The notes: generated by a model from the sequence alone, not told the origin. A stretch of 40,781 nt of DNA from DASUBN01 sp964584665 (GCA_964584665.1 CAZPAO010000018.1:1-40781); one strand, 5' to 3'. Counted from the first letter of the stretch, positions 15,857 to 25,304 are shown. A program made the numbers and translations.

Positions 15857-16392
15857 GCCGTCTCTCCTCCTTATCGCGCGCCGTAGCAGGCGGCTGCCTG
15901 GTACTGACGCTCGTGGCCTGCGGTGACCGCATGGGCGACCTGCGCCAGTACACCAACGAAGTGAAGGCCCGCAAGGGCGGCCGCATCGAGCCGCTGCCGC
16001 AGATCAAGCCCTTCGAGGTCTACACCTACTCTGACCAGGACCAGCGCTCGCCGTTCACGGCGCAGGCGCAGACCACCGCGCTCACCAACGTGAACCGCGG
16101 CACGTCCACCACCGGCCTGCATCCGGACTTCAACCGCAACCACGAATACCTGGAACAGTTCCCGCTGGACGGCCTGAAGATGGTGGGCACGCTCACCCTG
16201 AACGGCACGCTCTATGCGCTCGTGAAGGACAGCGACAACATCCTGCACCGGGTGAACGTCGGGAACTACATGGGACAGAACTACGGCAAGATCATCAGCA
16301 TCACCGATTCCGACATCAAGCTGCAGGAGATCGTCCCGGACGGTCAAGGCGGCTGGTCGGAACGCGTCACCGTCGTGGCGCTCAGCGATTGA
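15853..16392 (+). CDS. pilP: Type IV pilus lipoprotein PilP
   Basis: 179 residues with a lipoprotein signal ending LVAC (Cys23). The mature N terminus (GDRMGDLRQYTNEVKARKGGRIEPLPQ) is the flexible PilNO-binding segment, and the C-terminal half is the beta domain that contacts the secretin PilQ. FEVYTYSDQDQRSPF and LDGLKMVGTL are family motifs. It overlaps pilO by 4 bp (ATGA), and pilQ begins 20 bp after its stop. Confidence 0.95.
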   Translation: MSRLSSLSRAVAGGCLVLTLVACGDRMGDLRQYTNEVKARKGGRIEPLPQIKPFEVYTYSDQDQRSPFTAQAQTTALTNVNRGTSTTGLHPDFNRNHEYLEQFPLDGLKMVGTLTLNGTLYALVKDSDNILHRVNVGNYMGQNYGKIISITDSDIKLQEIVPDGQGGWSERVTVVALSD

Positions 16393-16412
16393 CGAGCGAG
16401 GTAGACAAGGCC

Positions 16413-18734
16413 ATGAACACCAATACCCCTATGCATGCCCTGCCTGCCGCGCGCCGCGGCTTGCTGCTCTCCGCGCTCATGGCGGCGGTGCTGCTCGCGG
16501 CTCCCGCGTTCGCCGAGGACGCCGGCCACAACCAATTGCAAAGCGTGAGCGCCACCAAGCTCGGCGGCGACCGCGTGCAGATCGCGCTGACGCTCTCCGG
16601 AACACCGGCCTCGACGCCGCTCAGCTTCACCGTGAACCAGCCGGCCCGCATCGCGCTGGACCTGCCTGACACGCGCTTGAGCCTGACGACCCACAAGACC
16701 GACGTGCAACAGGGCATGGTCAACAGCATCGTCACCGCCGAAGCCGGCGGCCGTTCACGGGTGGTAATCAACCTCACCACGCTCGTCCCCTACACCACCA
16801 AGGTGCAGGGCAACACCGTGTTCGTGATCATCGGCGCCAACGCCGGTGACACCGCAGTGGCCAATGCCGACGTCTCGGGCTTCGGCCCGGCACAGACCGG
16901 CGCGCCCAGCGCTCCGGCTCCGAGCGCCAGCGTCGCGGCGGTGCCTGTACCGGTCCCGACTCCGGCCGCTCCGGCTCCCGCCCCTTCCAGGCCTGCGGTG
17001 ACTCCGGCGGTCGCCAGCGCTCCTGCGCCGGCTCCCATGCACACGACGCCGGCCGGCCCCAACACCATCGCGAACCTCGACTTCCGCCGCAGCAAAGACG
17101 GCGGTGGCGAGATCATGGTCACCCTGCCCAATCCCGGCGTCATCGGCAACGTGCACGACCAGAACGGCTCCGTGGCCGTGGACTTCGCCGGCGCCAGGCT
17201 GCCCGACGAGCTGGTGCGGCGCATGGACGTGACCGATTTCGCCACGCCGGTGCAGTACATCGACGCTCAGAACACGCCCACCGGCGCGCAGCTCATCATC
17301 CATTCCACCGGCCAGTTCGAGAAGCTCGCCTACCAGAGCGATGACACCTTCTCCGTGGAACTGAAGCCCCTCACCCAGGCCGCCCAGGCCCAGGCGAACG
17401 CCAAGAAGCAGTACGCCGGCCAGAAGATCAGCCTCAACTTCCAGAGCATCGACATCCGCGCGGTGCTGCAGATCCTGGCAGACGCCAGCGGCAAGAACGT
17501 GGTGGTCTCCGACGCGGTCAACGGCAACATCACCCTGCGCCTGCAGGACGTGCCCTGGGACCAGGCGCTGGACATCATCCTGCACACCAAGGGACTCGCC
17601 ACCCGCGAATACGGCAACGTGCTGATGGTCGGCACTGCAGGCGAGATCGCGACCCAGGAACAGGCGGAGGCCACTGCGCAGGCGAGCCTGCAGCAGGTCG
17701 AACCGCTGCAGTCGGCCTTCATCCAGGTGAACTACGCCAAAGCCGCCGATCTGCAGAGCCTGGTGAAGACCGGCGGCGAGAACGGCATGCTCTCCAAGCG
17801 CGGCAGCGTCTCGGTGGACGCCCGCACCAACACCCTGCTGATACAGGATACCGGCGACAACATCGCCACCATCCGCGCCATGGTGGCGAGACTCGACGTG
17901 GCCGTGCGGCAGGTGCTTATCGAATCGCGCGTCGTGATCGCGAACAACGACTTCACCCGCGACCTGGGTGCGCGCTTGGGCTACAACGCCCAGCGGCTCA
18001 CCAACGGCAGCCTCATGACCACGTCCGGCAGCCTGGAAGGCACCGACGCGATGACCACGGCGTTCATCAACGGCAGCAACGCGACGCCGCCGGTGGTGCC
18101 GACTCTGACGGTCCCGGGACTCGCCGACCGCCTCAACGTGAACCTGCCCACCGCGCCCAGCGCCGGCTCCATCGCCTTCTCGGTACTGCGCGGCGACTCC
18201 ATCATCGACCTCGAACTATCGGCCTTGCAGTCCGAGGGGCAGGGTGAGGTGGTGTCCAGCCCGCGCGTGATCACGGCGGACCAGAAGCCCGCGCACATCG
18301 AGCAGGGCGTCGAGATCCCCTATCAGCAGGCCTCGTCCAGCGGCGCCACCACCACCTCCTTCAAGCCGGCGGTGTTGAGCCTGGACGTGACCCCGCAGAT
18401 CACCCCCGATTCGCGCGTCAACATGGACCTCGAGGTGCACAAGGACGCGGTCGGCCAGAACGTGCAGAGCGCCACAGGCGGCAGCGTCCCCTCCATCGAC
18501 ACCCGCGACGTGAAGACCACGGTGCTCGTCAACAACGGCGACACGATCGTGTTGGGCGGCGTTTACGAGACCACCCAGAACATCTCGACCACCAAGGTGC
18601 CGCTGCTCGGCGATCTGCCGCTGCTCGGCTGGCTGTTCCGCAACACCCAGACCCAGAACGACAAGGATGAGCTGCTCATCTTCGTCACGCCCAAGATCCT
18701 CGACCAGGCGGCCACCTCCGCGGTCGGACAGTGA
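16413..18734 (+). CDS. pilQ: Type IV pilus secretin PilQ
   Basis: 773 residues; forms the outer-membrane channel through which the pilus leaves the cell. The signal peptide ends near AAPAFAED (about residue 36). Two AMIN domains (about 40-140 and 215-310), which bind peptidoglycan, are separated by a Pro/Ala-rich linker (about 155-215). The STN/N0 domain starts at ISLNFQSIDIRAVLQ, an N1 domain follows, and the secretin core includes GEVVSSPRVITADQKPA and VPLLGDLPLLGWLF near the end. The ATG at 16413 is preferred over a TTG 24 bp upstream because it begins the signal peptide. Confidence 0.96.
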   Translation: MNTNTPMHALPAARRGLLLSALMAAVLLAAPAFAEDAGHNQLQSVSATKLGGDRVQIALTLSGTPASTPLSFTVNQPARIALDLPDTRLSLTTHKTDVQQGMVNSIVTAEAGGRSRVVINLTTLVPYTTKVQGNTVFVIIGANAGDTAVANADVSGFGPAQTGAPSAPAPSASVAAVPVPVPTPAAPAPAPSRPAVTPAVASAPAPAPMHTTPAGPNTIANLDFRRSKDGGGEIMVTLPNPGVIGNVHDQNGSVAVDFAGARLPDELVRRMDVTDFATPVQYIDAQNTPTGAQLIIHSTGQFEKLAYQSDDTFSVELKPLTQAAQAQANAKKQYAGQKISLNFQSIDIRAVLQILADASGKNVVVSDAVNGNITLRLQDVPWDQALDIILHTKGLATREYGNVLMVGTAGEIATQEQAEATAQASLQQVEPLQSAFIQVNYAKAADLQSLVKTGGENGMLSKRGSVSVDARTNTLLIQDTGDNIATIRAMVARLDVAVRQVLIESRVVIANNDFTRDLGARLGYNAQRLTNGSLMTTSGSLEGTDAMTTAFINGSNATPPVVPTLTVPGLADRLNVNLPTAPSAGSIAFSVLRGDSIIDLELSALQSEGQGEVVSSPRVITADQKPAHIEQGVEIPYQQASSSGATTTSFKPAVLSLDVTPQITPDSRVNMDLEVHKDAVGQNVQSATGGSVPSIDTRDVKTTVLVNNGDTIVLGGVYETTQNISTTKVPLLGDLPLLGWLFRNTQTQNDKDELLIFVTPKILDQAATSAVGQ

Positions 18735-18763
18735 GACGCGCTAGACCGCGCGAGGGAACCACC

Positions 18764-20545
18764 ATGAGAACCGATATGCATGCCATCACCAAGCTGTCCG
18801 CCGGAGCGCTGCTACTGGCATCTCTCGTCGCCTGCGGCGGCGGTCTCAGCTCAACTGGTACCAGCAGCAGTGGTAGCAGCGGCGGCCCCACCGCGATCCG
18901 TCTGGGCAATGGCAACGGTTCGGCTTTCGTCTCAGGTACTCTTGCGTTGGGGTCCAACAGCCTTTCGGCGGGTGGTTCCACCAGCGTCACGGCCACTCTC
19001 GTGGATGCTACCGGTACGCTCTACACCACGCCGACTGACGTGACGTTCAACTCACCCTGCGTGAGTTCGGGCTTGGCTACGATCGTAGGGTCGGGCGGCG
19101 GGGCCAGCGCCACCGTTACGGCCAATTCCGGCACCGCAATCGCTACCTATACAGCGAAAGGCTGTAGTGGCACCGATACCATCACAGCGACCGCCACAGT
19201 CAACAACATCACACTCACTGCCACGGCGACCGTAACCGTGGCCGTCGCAGCCCTGGGTTCCATCCAGTTCGTATCAGCCAGCCCCACTGTAATCACTCTC
19301 AAAGGCATGGGTGGCGCGGGCCTCCAGGAGACTTCGACTGTAATCTTCGCTGTGAAGGATTCCGTCGGCGGCGCAGTGAAAGGCGCCACAGTCACCTTCT
19401 CTCTTAATACTAGCGTCGGTGGTGTGGCGCTTTCGACCAACAGCGCCATCAGCGATGCCAATGGCGACGTTCAGACGATCGTGCAAGCCGGCACCTTCGC
19501 TGGTCCTGTGATCGTGACCGCCAGCACGGTGAAGTCGGGGACCACCATCTCCACACAGTCTTCGCAGCTGACCATCAATAGTGGCGTCCCCTCCCAGACC
19601 CATTTCTCGCTATCCATCGATAAGTTCAATGTCGAGGGTTACGACATCGATGGCAATACCGCAGTCATCACAGCACGTGTCGCGGATCGCTTTGGCAATC
19701 CGGTGCCCAACGGTACACCGGTCAGTTTCATCCAGGCCGGCAACCAATTCGGTGCGGGTGGCAGCGTGCAAGGTTCCTGTACGACCACGAATGGTACCTG
19801 CAACGTGACTTGGACTAGCCAGAATCCGCGTCCAGTTACTACTCCTAACGTGGAACATATCGGCTTCGCCTATATCCTGGCTTTCACTCAAGGCGAAGAG
19901 AGCTTCACTGATCAGAACGCAGATGGCGTCTTCGATAAGGTCAGTGGTGTCGCCGAACCCTTCAGCGATATCAGTGAGATCTTTGCCCCATCGGCTCAAT
20001 TCGCCGGTGGCGGCAATAGTTATGTCCTCGGTGAGCCGTTCTACGACTTCGATCAAAGCGGTGATCACACGAGTGCTGATGGCAAGTGGGAAGGCATCAA
20101 TTGCAAAGCTGGTACTGCTTCCTGCGGCACCCGAAAGACGACTGGGGTAGGAAGTTACGCTTGCATCGTGATGTCTGCGTCAGGTGCGGCATTCGCCGAC
20201 CCCGCTGCGAATGGTGCGGCCGCTCCTTTCGTCGGTGGCGTCGTCGCAGCGCCCGGTGCTACCACAGTGTCGGTCGCAATCTCCGATTCAAATGGAAATG
20301 TGCTGCCAAAGGAAACTACGATCAAACTCGACACGTCGAGCTTGACCGGCGGCAGCGCCGCTTTGTCCCCCTCCAGCAGTGGCGTCTACACCGTTGGTAA
20401 CACCACTTGTTCGTCATCCGATACCGACTGGCCTGCCCGGTTCACAATCACGATAACGGCCACTACCCCCCCGGTCAGCGGGAGCATCGGTGTGCTGGTT
20501 ACCACACCGAGTGGCGCTGTGAGCCAGATCACCATCACCTTGTAG
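18764..20545 (+). CDS. Lipoprotein with Ig-like (Big_1/invasin-type) repeats, inserted between pilQ and aroK
   Basis: 593 residues with a lipoprotein signal ending LVAC (Cys24), then a Ser/Gly-rich spacer (about 25-45). Bacterial Ig-like folds follow: one at about 50-160 and one at about 165-275 (KDSVGGAVKGATVTFSLNTSVGG, SDANGDVQTIVQAGTF). A third, at about 285-370, has VADRFGNPVPNGTPVSF, the Big_1 signature. Residues about 385-440 carry two Asp-rich loops (DQNADGVFD, DFDQSGDHTSADG) that resemble calcium-binding sites. The function is not known; an adhesin or pilus-associated surface protein is plausible. Codon use is visibly more AT-rich than in pilQ or aroK. The aroK start lies 9 bp after its stop. 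Confidence 0.8.
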   Translation: MRTDMHAITKLSAGALLLASLVACGGGLSSTGTSSSGSSGGPTAIRLGNGNGSAFVSGTLALGSNSLSAGGSTSVTATLVDATGTLYTTPTDVTFNSPCVSSGLATIVGSGGGASATVTANSGTAIATYTAKGCSGTDTITATATVNNITLTATATVTVAVAALGSIQFVSASPTVITLKGMGGAGLQETSTVIFAVKDSVGGAVKGATVTFSLNTSVGGVALSTNSAISDANGDVQTIVQAGTFAGPVIVTASTVKSGTTISTQSSQLTINSGVPSQTHFSLSIDKFNVEGYDIDGNTAVITARVADRFGNPVPNGTPVSFIQAGNQFGAGGSVQGSCTTTNGTCNVTWTSQNPRPVTTPNVEHIGFAYILAFTQGEESFTDQNADGVFDKVSGVAEPFSDISEIFAPSAQFAGGGNSYVLGEPFYDFDQSGDHTSADGKWEGINCKAGTASCGTRKTTGVGSYACIVMSASGAAFADPAANGAAAPFVGGVVAAPGATTVSVAISDSNGNVLPKETTIKLDTSSLTGGSAALSPSSSGVYTVGNTTCSSSDTDWPARFTITITATTPPVSGSIGVLVTTPSGAVSQITITL

Positions 20546-20554
20546 CAGGAGTCG

Positions 20555-21079
20555 ATGCGCCGCATCTTCCTTGTCGGCCCCATGGGCGCCGGCAAGACGG
20601 CCATAGGGCGGGAGCTGGCGCGCCAACTCAAGCTCGAGTTCCTGGATGCCGACCATGAGATCGAGCGCCGCACCGGCGCCGACGTGGCCCTGATCTTCGA
20701 GAAGGAAGGCGAAGCGGGCTTCCGCCGCCGCGAGCGCGAAGTCATCGAGGAACTCACCCGCAGGGATGGCGTGGTGCTCGCCACCGGCGGCGGAGCGGTG
20801 CTGGACCCGGCCAACCGGGAAGCGCTCAAGTCCCGCGGCCTCGTCATCTATCTGAAAGCTTCCGTGGATGCCCAGGCGGCCCGCACCGCCCAGAACCGCA
20901 ACCGCCCTCTCTTGCACACGGATGACCGTGAGACGCGGCTCAGAGAGCTTTTCTCGGTCCGTGCACCGCTCTACGAAGACCTCGCGGAATTGACCGTGGA
21001 CACGGACAGCGGCCAGGTGAAGCAGATAAGCCAGCGTATAATGCAGGAGCTGGGACGGCGCGGGGTCGCTCCCGGTTAA
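20555..21079 (+). CDS. aroK: Shikimate kinase
   Basis: 174 residues; phosphorylates shikimate in the pathway to chorismate. The P-loop is GPMGAGKTAIGRELA (about residues 9-23). Then come the shikimate-binding DADHEIERRTG, the Walker B-like ATGGGAVLDPANREAL and the lid motif NRNRPLL. AGGAG precedes the ATG by 4 bp. The order aroK-aroB after the pil genes is standard, apart from the lipoprotein gene that intervenes here. Confidence 0.97.
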   Translation: MRRIFLVGPMGAGKTAIGRELARQLKLEFLDADHEIERRTGADVALIFEKEGEAGFRRREREVIEELTRRDGVVLATGGGAVLDPANREALKSRGLVIYLKASVDAQAARTAQNRNRPLLHTDDRETRLRELFSVRAPLYEDLAELTVDTDSGQVKQISQRIMQELGRRGVAPG

Positions 21080-21091
21080 GCACAGAATTCG

Positions 21092-22171
21092 ATGAAAACC
21101 CTTGTAGTGCAATTGGCCAAACGCAGCTATCCGATCCACATCGGAGGCGGCCTGCTGAACCACGGCATGCTCATCCGCGAGCGGCTGCAGAAGGAACGCC
21201 TGTGCATCGTCACGGACGACCGGGTCGCTCCCCTGTACCTGGAGAAACTCAAGGGCTCCCTGCGGCCGCTCGTGGTCGAGAGCGTCACGCTCCCCCACGG
21301 CGAAGAGAACAAGGATTGGGAAACCCTCGACCTCGTGTTCACGGCGCTCCTGAAGAGCGGCTACGGGCGCGACACGGCGCTCATCGCCTTAGGGGGAGGC
21401 GTGGTGGGTGATCTCACCGGCTTCGCTGCCGCCTGCTACCAGCGCGGCATCCCCTACGTGCAGGTGCCCACCACCCTCATGGCCCAGGTGGACTCCTCCG
21501 TGGGCGGCAAGACCGCCATCAACCACCGCTATGGCAAGAACATGGTGGGCGCCTTCCACCAGCCCCAGGTGGTGGTGGCCGATACCCGCACGCTGGAGAC
21601 CCTGGACGCGCGCCAGCTGGGCGCGGGCTTGGCGGAAGTGATCAAGTACGGTCTCATCAAGGACAGCCGCTTCTTCGAGTGGCTGGAAGCGAACATCCAA
21701 TCGCTGATGGCGCGGGACGAGGATGCCCTGGAGCACGCCGTGGTGCGCTCCTGCGAGATCAAGTCCGCCATCGTCGCTGTCGACGAGCGCGAACAAGGCG
21801 AACGCGCCTTGTTGAACTTAGGGCATACCTTCGGCCATGCCATCGAGACCGCGCTCGGCCATGGCGAGATGCTGCACGGCGAAGCGGTGGCGGTCGGCCT
21901 GGTGATGGCCGCGGCGCTCTCGGTGCGCCAGGGTTCCTTCAAGCCCACGGAATACCGCCGCCTCTGCCGCCTCTTGGAGCGCGCAGGCCTGCCCATCACC
22001 CCGCCGGACAACATCAGCTCTGCCGAGATGCGCAAACATATGGCGCGGGACAAGAAGGTGCTGGCCGGTCAGTTGCGGCTGGTGCTGCCGAAGAGCATCG
22101 GCCAAGCCATGGTGACCAGTGAATTCGATGACGCGGCTCTCGAGGCCACCCTCGAGAACGAACCGATCTAG
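21092..22171 (+). CDS. aroB: 3-dehydroquinate synthase
   Basis: 359 residues, normal length. NAD and zinc enzyme that converts DAHP to dehydroquinate. Motifs seen are LPHGEENKDWETLD and GGGVVGDLTGFAAACYQRGI. QVPTTLMAQVDSSVGGKTAI, AEVIKYGLI (metal Glu) and NLGHTFGHAIE (metal His) follow, with a further His in GEMLHGEAVAVG. It starts 12 bp after aroK and ends 3 bp before dgt, so the run aroK-aroB-dgt is clearly one transcript. Confidence 0.97.
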   Translation: MKTLVVQLAKRSYPIHIGGGLLNHGMLIRERLQKERLCIVTDDRVAPLYLEKLKGSLRPLVVESVTLPHGEENKDWETLDLVFTALLKSGYGRDTALIALGGGVVGDLTGFAAACYQRGIPYVQVPTTLMAQVDSSVGGKTAINHRYGKNMVGAFHQPQVVVADTRTLETLDARQLGAGLAEVIKYGLIKDSRFFEWLEANIQSLMARDEDALEHAVVRSCEIKSAIVAVDEREQGERALLNLGHTFGHAIETALGHGEMLHGEAVAVGLVMAAALSVRQGSFKPTEYRRLCRLLERAGLPITPPDNISSAEMRKHMARDKKVLAGQLRLVLPKSIGQAMVTSEFDDAALEATLENEPI

Positions 22172-22174
22172 CTC

Positions 22175-23326
22175 ATGCGCGGCCCGACTGCCTTAGCCGT
22201 CTACGCCGCCCACGCCGATTCATCCCGCGGCCGCCGCTACGCCGAACCCGCTCCCACCTACCGCAACGAATTCGACCGGGACCGGGACCGGATCATCCAT
22301 TCCACCGCCTTCCGGCGGCTCATGTACAAGACCCAGGTCTTCGTCTACGACGAGGGCGACCTCTACCGCACCCGCCTCACCCATTCCCTGGAAGTGGCCC
22401 AGATCGCCCGCAGCGTGGCCCGGGTGTTGGGCTTGAGCGAACCCCTCACGGAGGCCGTAGCACTGGCCCACGACCTGGGGCATACGCCCTTCGGCCATGC
22501 AGGCCAGGACGCCCTGAATGCCGCCATGGCGCCCTACGGGGGCTTCGAACACAACCTCCAATCCCTTCGGGTAGTGGACCTGCTGGAGGAGCGTTACGCG
22601 GAGTTCCCGGGCCTGAACCTCACCTTCGAGGCCCGGGAGGGCATTCTCAAGCATTGCTCCATCAAGAACGCCCGGGAGCTGGGAGACGTGGGCCGGCGCT
22701 TCATCGAGAAGACGCAGCCCTCCCTCGAAGCGCAGCTCGTGGACGTGGCAGACCTCATCGCCTACAACAACCATGACGTGGACGACGGCCTGCGCTCCGA
22801 GCTCATCAGCGTGGACGCACTCCGGGATATCTCCCTGTTCCGGGAGCATTCGGACACGGTGCTCAAAGCCTATCCGGATCTGCACCTGCGCAAGCTCATC
22901 CACGAGACCGTGCGGCGCATGATGAACGCCTTCATCACGGACTTGATCGCCGAGAGCCAGAGACGGTTGAAGGAGGCTGCCCCCAGCAGCATCGAAGACG
23001 TACGCCAGGCCGGCAAGACGCTCATCGGCTTCAGCTCCGCCATGGCCGAGCGCAGCACCGAGCTGCACCGCTTCCTACGGAAAAGCCTCTACGAGCACGC
23101 TCACGTGCGGGAGATGACCGGCAACGCCGCCCACATCGTGCAGGGCCTGTTCCAGGCTTATTTCGAGGACATCTCGCGGCTACCGGGAGACTTCATGGCG
23201 AGAGCCGCGCAGGAAGAGACGGAGAAAGGCGCCTCAGGCCGGGCGCGGATCGTGGCGGACTATATTGCAGGGATGACCGACAGGTTCGCGACCCGAGAAT
23301 CCCTGCGCTTGGTGAGCATGCCCTGA
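22175..23326 (+). CDS. dgt: dGTPase-like deoxynucleotide triphosphohydrolase
   Basis: 383 residues, HD-domain family that splits dGTP (or other dNTPs) into deoxynucleoside and triphosphate. The opening YRNEFDRDRDRIIHSTAFRR and the HD signature in RLTHSLEVAQIARSVAR with ALAHDLGHTPFGHAG are clear. DVADLIAYNNHDVDDG supplies the last metal Asp. The length fits the shorter dGTPase-like class rather than the 505-residue E. coli enzyme, so the preferred substrate is uncertain. It follows aroB by 3 bp. Confidence 0.93.
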   Translation: MRGPTALAVYAAHADSSRGRRYAEPAPTYRNEFDRDRDRIIHSTAFRRLMYKTQVFVYDEGDLYRTRLTHSLEVAQIARSVARVLGLSEPLTEAVALAHDLGHTPFGHAGQDALNAAMAPYGGFEHNLQSLRVVDLLEERYAEFPGLNLTFEAREGILKHCSIKNARELGDVGRRFIEKTQPSLEAQLVDVADLIAYNNHDVDDGLRSELISVDALRDISLFREHSDTVLKAYPDLHLRKLIHETVRRMMNAFITDLIAESQRRLKEAAPSSIEDVRQAGKTLIGFSSAMAERSTELHRFLRKSLYEHAHVREMTGNAAHIVQGLFQAYFEDISRLPGDFMARAAQEETEKGASGRARIVADYIAGMTDRFATRESLRLVSMP

Positions 23327-23337
23327 AGCCACGTATA

Positions 23338-23355
23338 GCGCATGATAAAATGCGC
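23338..23355 (+). promoter_or_regulatory. Inverted repeat upstream of pyrF
   Basis: GCGCAT (23338-23343) and ATGCGC (23350-23355) flank GATAAA, which itself resembles a -10 element. This suggests a promoter overlapped by an operator-like palindrome, or a small hairpin with an AT-rich loop. There is no T-tract. It occupies most of the 56-bp dgt-pyrF gap. Confidence 0.35.
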
Positions 23356-23382
23356 CACTAATATCTCGAATCAGAGTTCCCC

Positions 23383-24099
23383 ATGCCCTCCACTACTCCC
23401 GTCCCTACCCGCGAACGGCTGATCGTTGCCCTGGATGTCCCGGATGCCAAGAGTGCCCGGGAGTTCGTCACCACGCTCGGCGACTCGGCCTCGTTCTACA
23501 AGATAGGCCTGGAGCTGTTCATGGCCGGCGGCTACTTCGAGCTGCTGGACTGGCTGGTGGCACAAGACAAGCGCGTGTTCGTGGACCTCAAGTTCTTCGA
23601 CATCCCTGCCACGGTCGCGGCCGCGGTGAAACAGCTCTCGGGCATGGGCGCCACCTTCTGCACGGTGCACGGCAACCAATCCATCATGGAAGCCGCCGCC
23701 GAAGCCAAGGGCAAGCTCAAGGTACTGGCGGTGACGGTGTTGACGAGCCTGGACCGGGGCGATCTCGACGACCTGGGTTTTCAGGTGGACGTGGACAAGC
23801 TCGTGCTCTCCCGCGCCAAGCGCGCCCTGGAAGCGGGCTGCGATGGCGTGGTCTCCTCCGGCATGGAAGCGGCGAAGCTCAGGGAGTTCATCGACCATCG
23901 TCTCTTGGTGGTGACGCCGGGCATCCGCCCTGTCGAGAACCGGCCGGACGACGACCAGAAACGTGCCGTGACGGTGGAGATGGCTTTCAACAGCGGCGCC
24001 GACTACATCGTGGTGGGCCGGCCCATAAGGAAAGCTGCTGACCCCCGAGCGGCGGCGGAAGCGATCCAGCAAAGCATCGCGAAGATCTTCCCGAAGTGA
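23383..24099 (+). CDS. pyrF: Orotidine 5'-phosphate decarboxylase
   Basis: 238 residues; last step of UMP synthesis. The catalytic Lys-Asp array is in VFVDLKFFDIPATV (about residues 66-79). Also present are LIVALDVPD at the start, KIGLELFM, TVHGN, VTVLTSLD and the phosphate-binding VTPGIRP and YIVVGRPI. It shares a 4-bp overlap (GTGA) with the hemE start, so pyrF and hemE are coupled. Confidence 0.97.
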   Translation: MPSTTPVPTRERLIVALDVPDAKSAREFVTTLGDSASFYKIGLELFMAGGYFELLDWLVAQDKRVFVDLKFFDIPATVAAAVKQLSGMGATFCTVHGNQSIMEAAAEAKGKLKVLAVTVLTSLDRGDLDDLGFQVDVDKLVLSRAKRALEAGCDGVVSSGMEAAKLREFIDHRLLVVTPGIRPVENRPDDDQKRAVTVEMAFNSGADYIVVGRPIRKAADPRAAAEAIQQSIAKIFPK

Positions 24100-25163
24100 C
24101 TGCACCCCTCAAGAACGATTTGCTGCTGCGCGCGCTACTGCGGGAGAAGACTCCGCGCACCCCGATGTGGATCATGCGCCAGGCGGGCCGTTATCTCCCC
24201 GAATACCGGGAGACCCGCGGCCGGGCCGGCAGTTTCATCAAGCTCATGAGCACGCCGGAGCTGGCCTGTGAGGTCACGCTCCAACCCCTGAACCGCTTCC
24301 CGCTGGACGCGGCCATCCTGTTCTCGGACATCCTCACCATCCCCTCGGCCATGGGTTTGGGCCTGCATTTCGTGGAAGGGGAAGGCCCGGCTTTCGAGCG
24401 TCCCGTGCGGGACGCGGCCGCGGTGGCGAAGCTCGGCGTGCCGGACCCGGAGACGGAACTGAAGTACGTGATGGATGCGGTGCGCATGATCCGCAAGGAT
24501 CTGGGCGGCCGCGTGCCGCTCATCGGTTTCGCCGGCAGCCCCTGGACCCTCGCCACCTATATGGTGGAAGGGAGTTCCAGCAAGGACTTCAGCCGCATCA
24601 AGAAGATGCTCTTCGCCGAACCGAACACGCTGCATAAGTTATTGGACGTGCTGGCCCGCTCCGTCACCACTTACCTGAACGCCCAGATCGCCGCCGGCGC
24701 CCAGGCGGTGATGATCTTCGACACCTGGGGCGGCAGCCTCACACCCTCCGCCTACCGGGAGTTCTCGCTCCAATACATGAGCGCCATCGTGCAGGGCCTC
24801 AAGCGCGAGAACGAAGGCCGGCGCGTGCCGGTGACGCTCTTCACCAAGGGCGGCGGGCCCTGGCTCGAGCACATGGCCGAGAGCGGCTGCGATGCCTTGG
24901 GCGTGGACTGGACCCAGGACCTTTCCGAGGCGCGCCGGCGCGTGGGCGACAAGGTGGCACTGCAGGGGAACCTCGACCCCTCCTGCCTATATGCCCCGCC
25001 GGATACGGTGCGCGATCTCGTGTGGAAGACCCTGGCCAGCTTCGGTCACCACGAAGGCCACGTGTTCAACTTAGGCCATGGCATCCATGCCGACACACCG
25101 CCTGAACATGTTTCTGCAATGGTCAGCGCGGTCCACGATCTGAGTCCTGCTTACCATTCGTAA
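24096..25163 (+). CDS. hemE: Uroporphyrinogen decarboxylase
   Basis: 355 residues; removes four carboxyl groups from uroporphyrinogen III to give coproporphyrinogen III. Signature MRQAGRYLPEYR (about residue 24) and the catalytic Asp in FSDILTIPSAMG (about 70-80) are present. IGFAGSPWTLATYMVEG, IFDTWGGSL and the C-terminal NLGHGIHADTPPEHV follow. The GTG start at 24096 lies inside the pyrF stop; no ATG start precedes the conserved core. The stop codon at 25161-25163 lies inside the left arm of an inverted-repeat element. Confidence 0.97.
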   Translation: MTAPLKNDLLLRALLREKTPRTPMWIMRQAGRYLPEYRETRGRAGSFIKLMSTPELACEVTLQPLNRFPLDAAILFSDILTIPSAMGLGLHFVEGEGPAFERPVRDAAAVAKLGVPDPETELKYVMDAVRMIRKDLGGRVPLIGFAGSPWTLATYMVEGSSSKDFSRIKKMLFAEPNTLHKLLDVLARSVTTYLNAQIAAGAQAVMIFDTWGGSLTPSAYREFSLQYMSAIVQGLKRENEGRRVPVTLFTKGGGPWLEHMAESGCDALGVDWTQDLSEARRRVGDKVALQGNLDPSCLYAPPDTVRDLVWKTLASFGHHEGHVFNLGHGIHADTPPEHVSAMVSAVHDLSPAYHS

Positions 25164-25284
25164 AAGCTACTGCGCTCGGCATAACTTCGTTGCGGTCCGG
25201 CTCGCCCTCCTCACGTGCACAAGAGCACGCTCCGGGGGCTCGCCTCCCGCGCCTCGTTCTGCCTTCGCTCGCTACGCTTTTACG
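25159..25284. repeat. Large inverted-repeat element after hemE
   Basis: Terminal arms CGTAAAAGC (25159-25167) and GCTTTTACG (25276-25284) enclose about 108 bp with an inner CGTGC/GCACG hairpin. The left arm includes the hemE stop codon. The stretch 25239-25279 matches 4021-4061 in the element after the phosphatase gene at 34 of 41 positions, but the outermost arm sequence is different and each is self-complementary. Confidence 0.65.
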
Positions 25285-25304
25285 CCAGTACGCGAAAGAT
25301 AAAG

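Noticed and set aside
18764..20545. Mobile element carrying the Ig-like lipoprotein
   Set aside because: No transposase, integrase, target duplication or terminal repeats are seen around the gene; only the composition differs.
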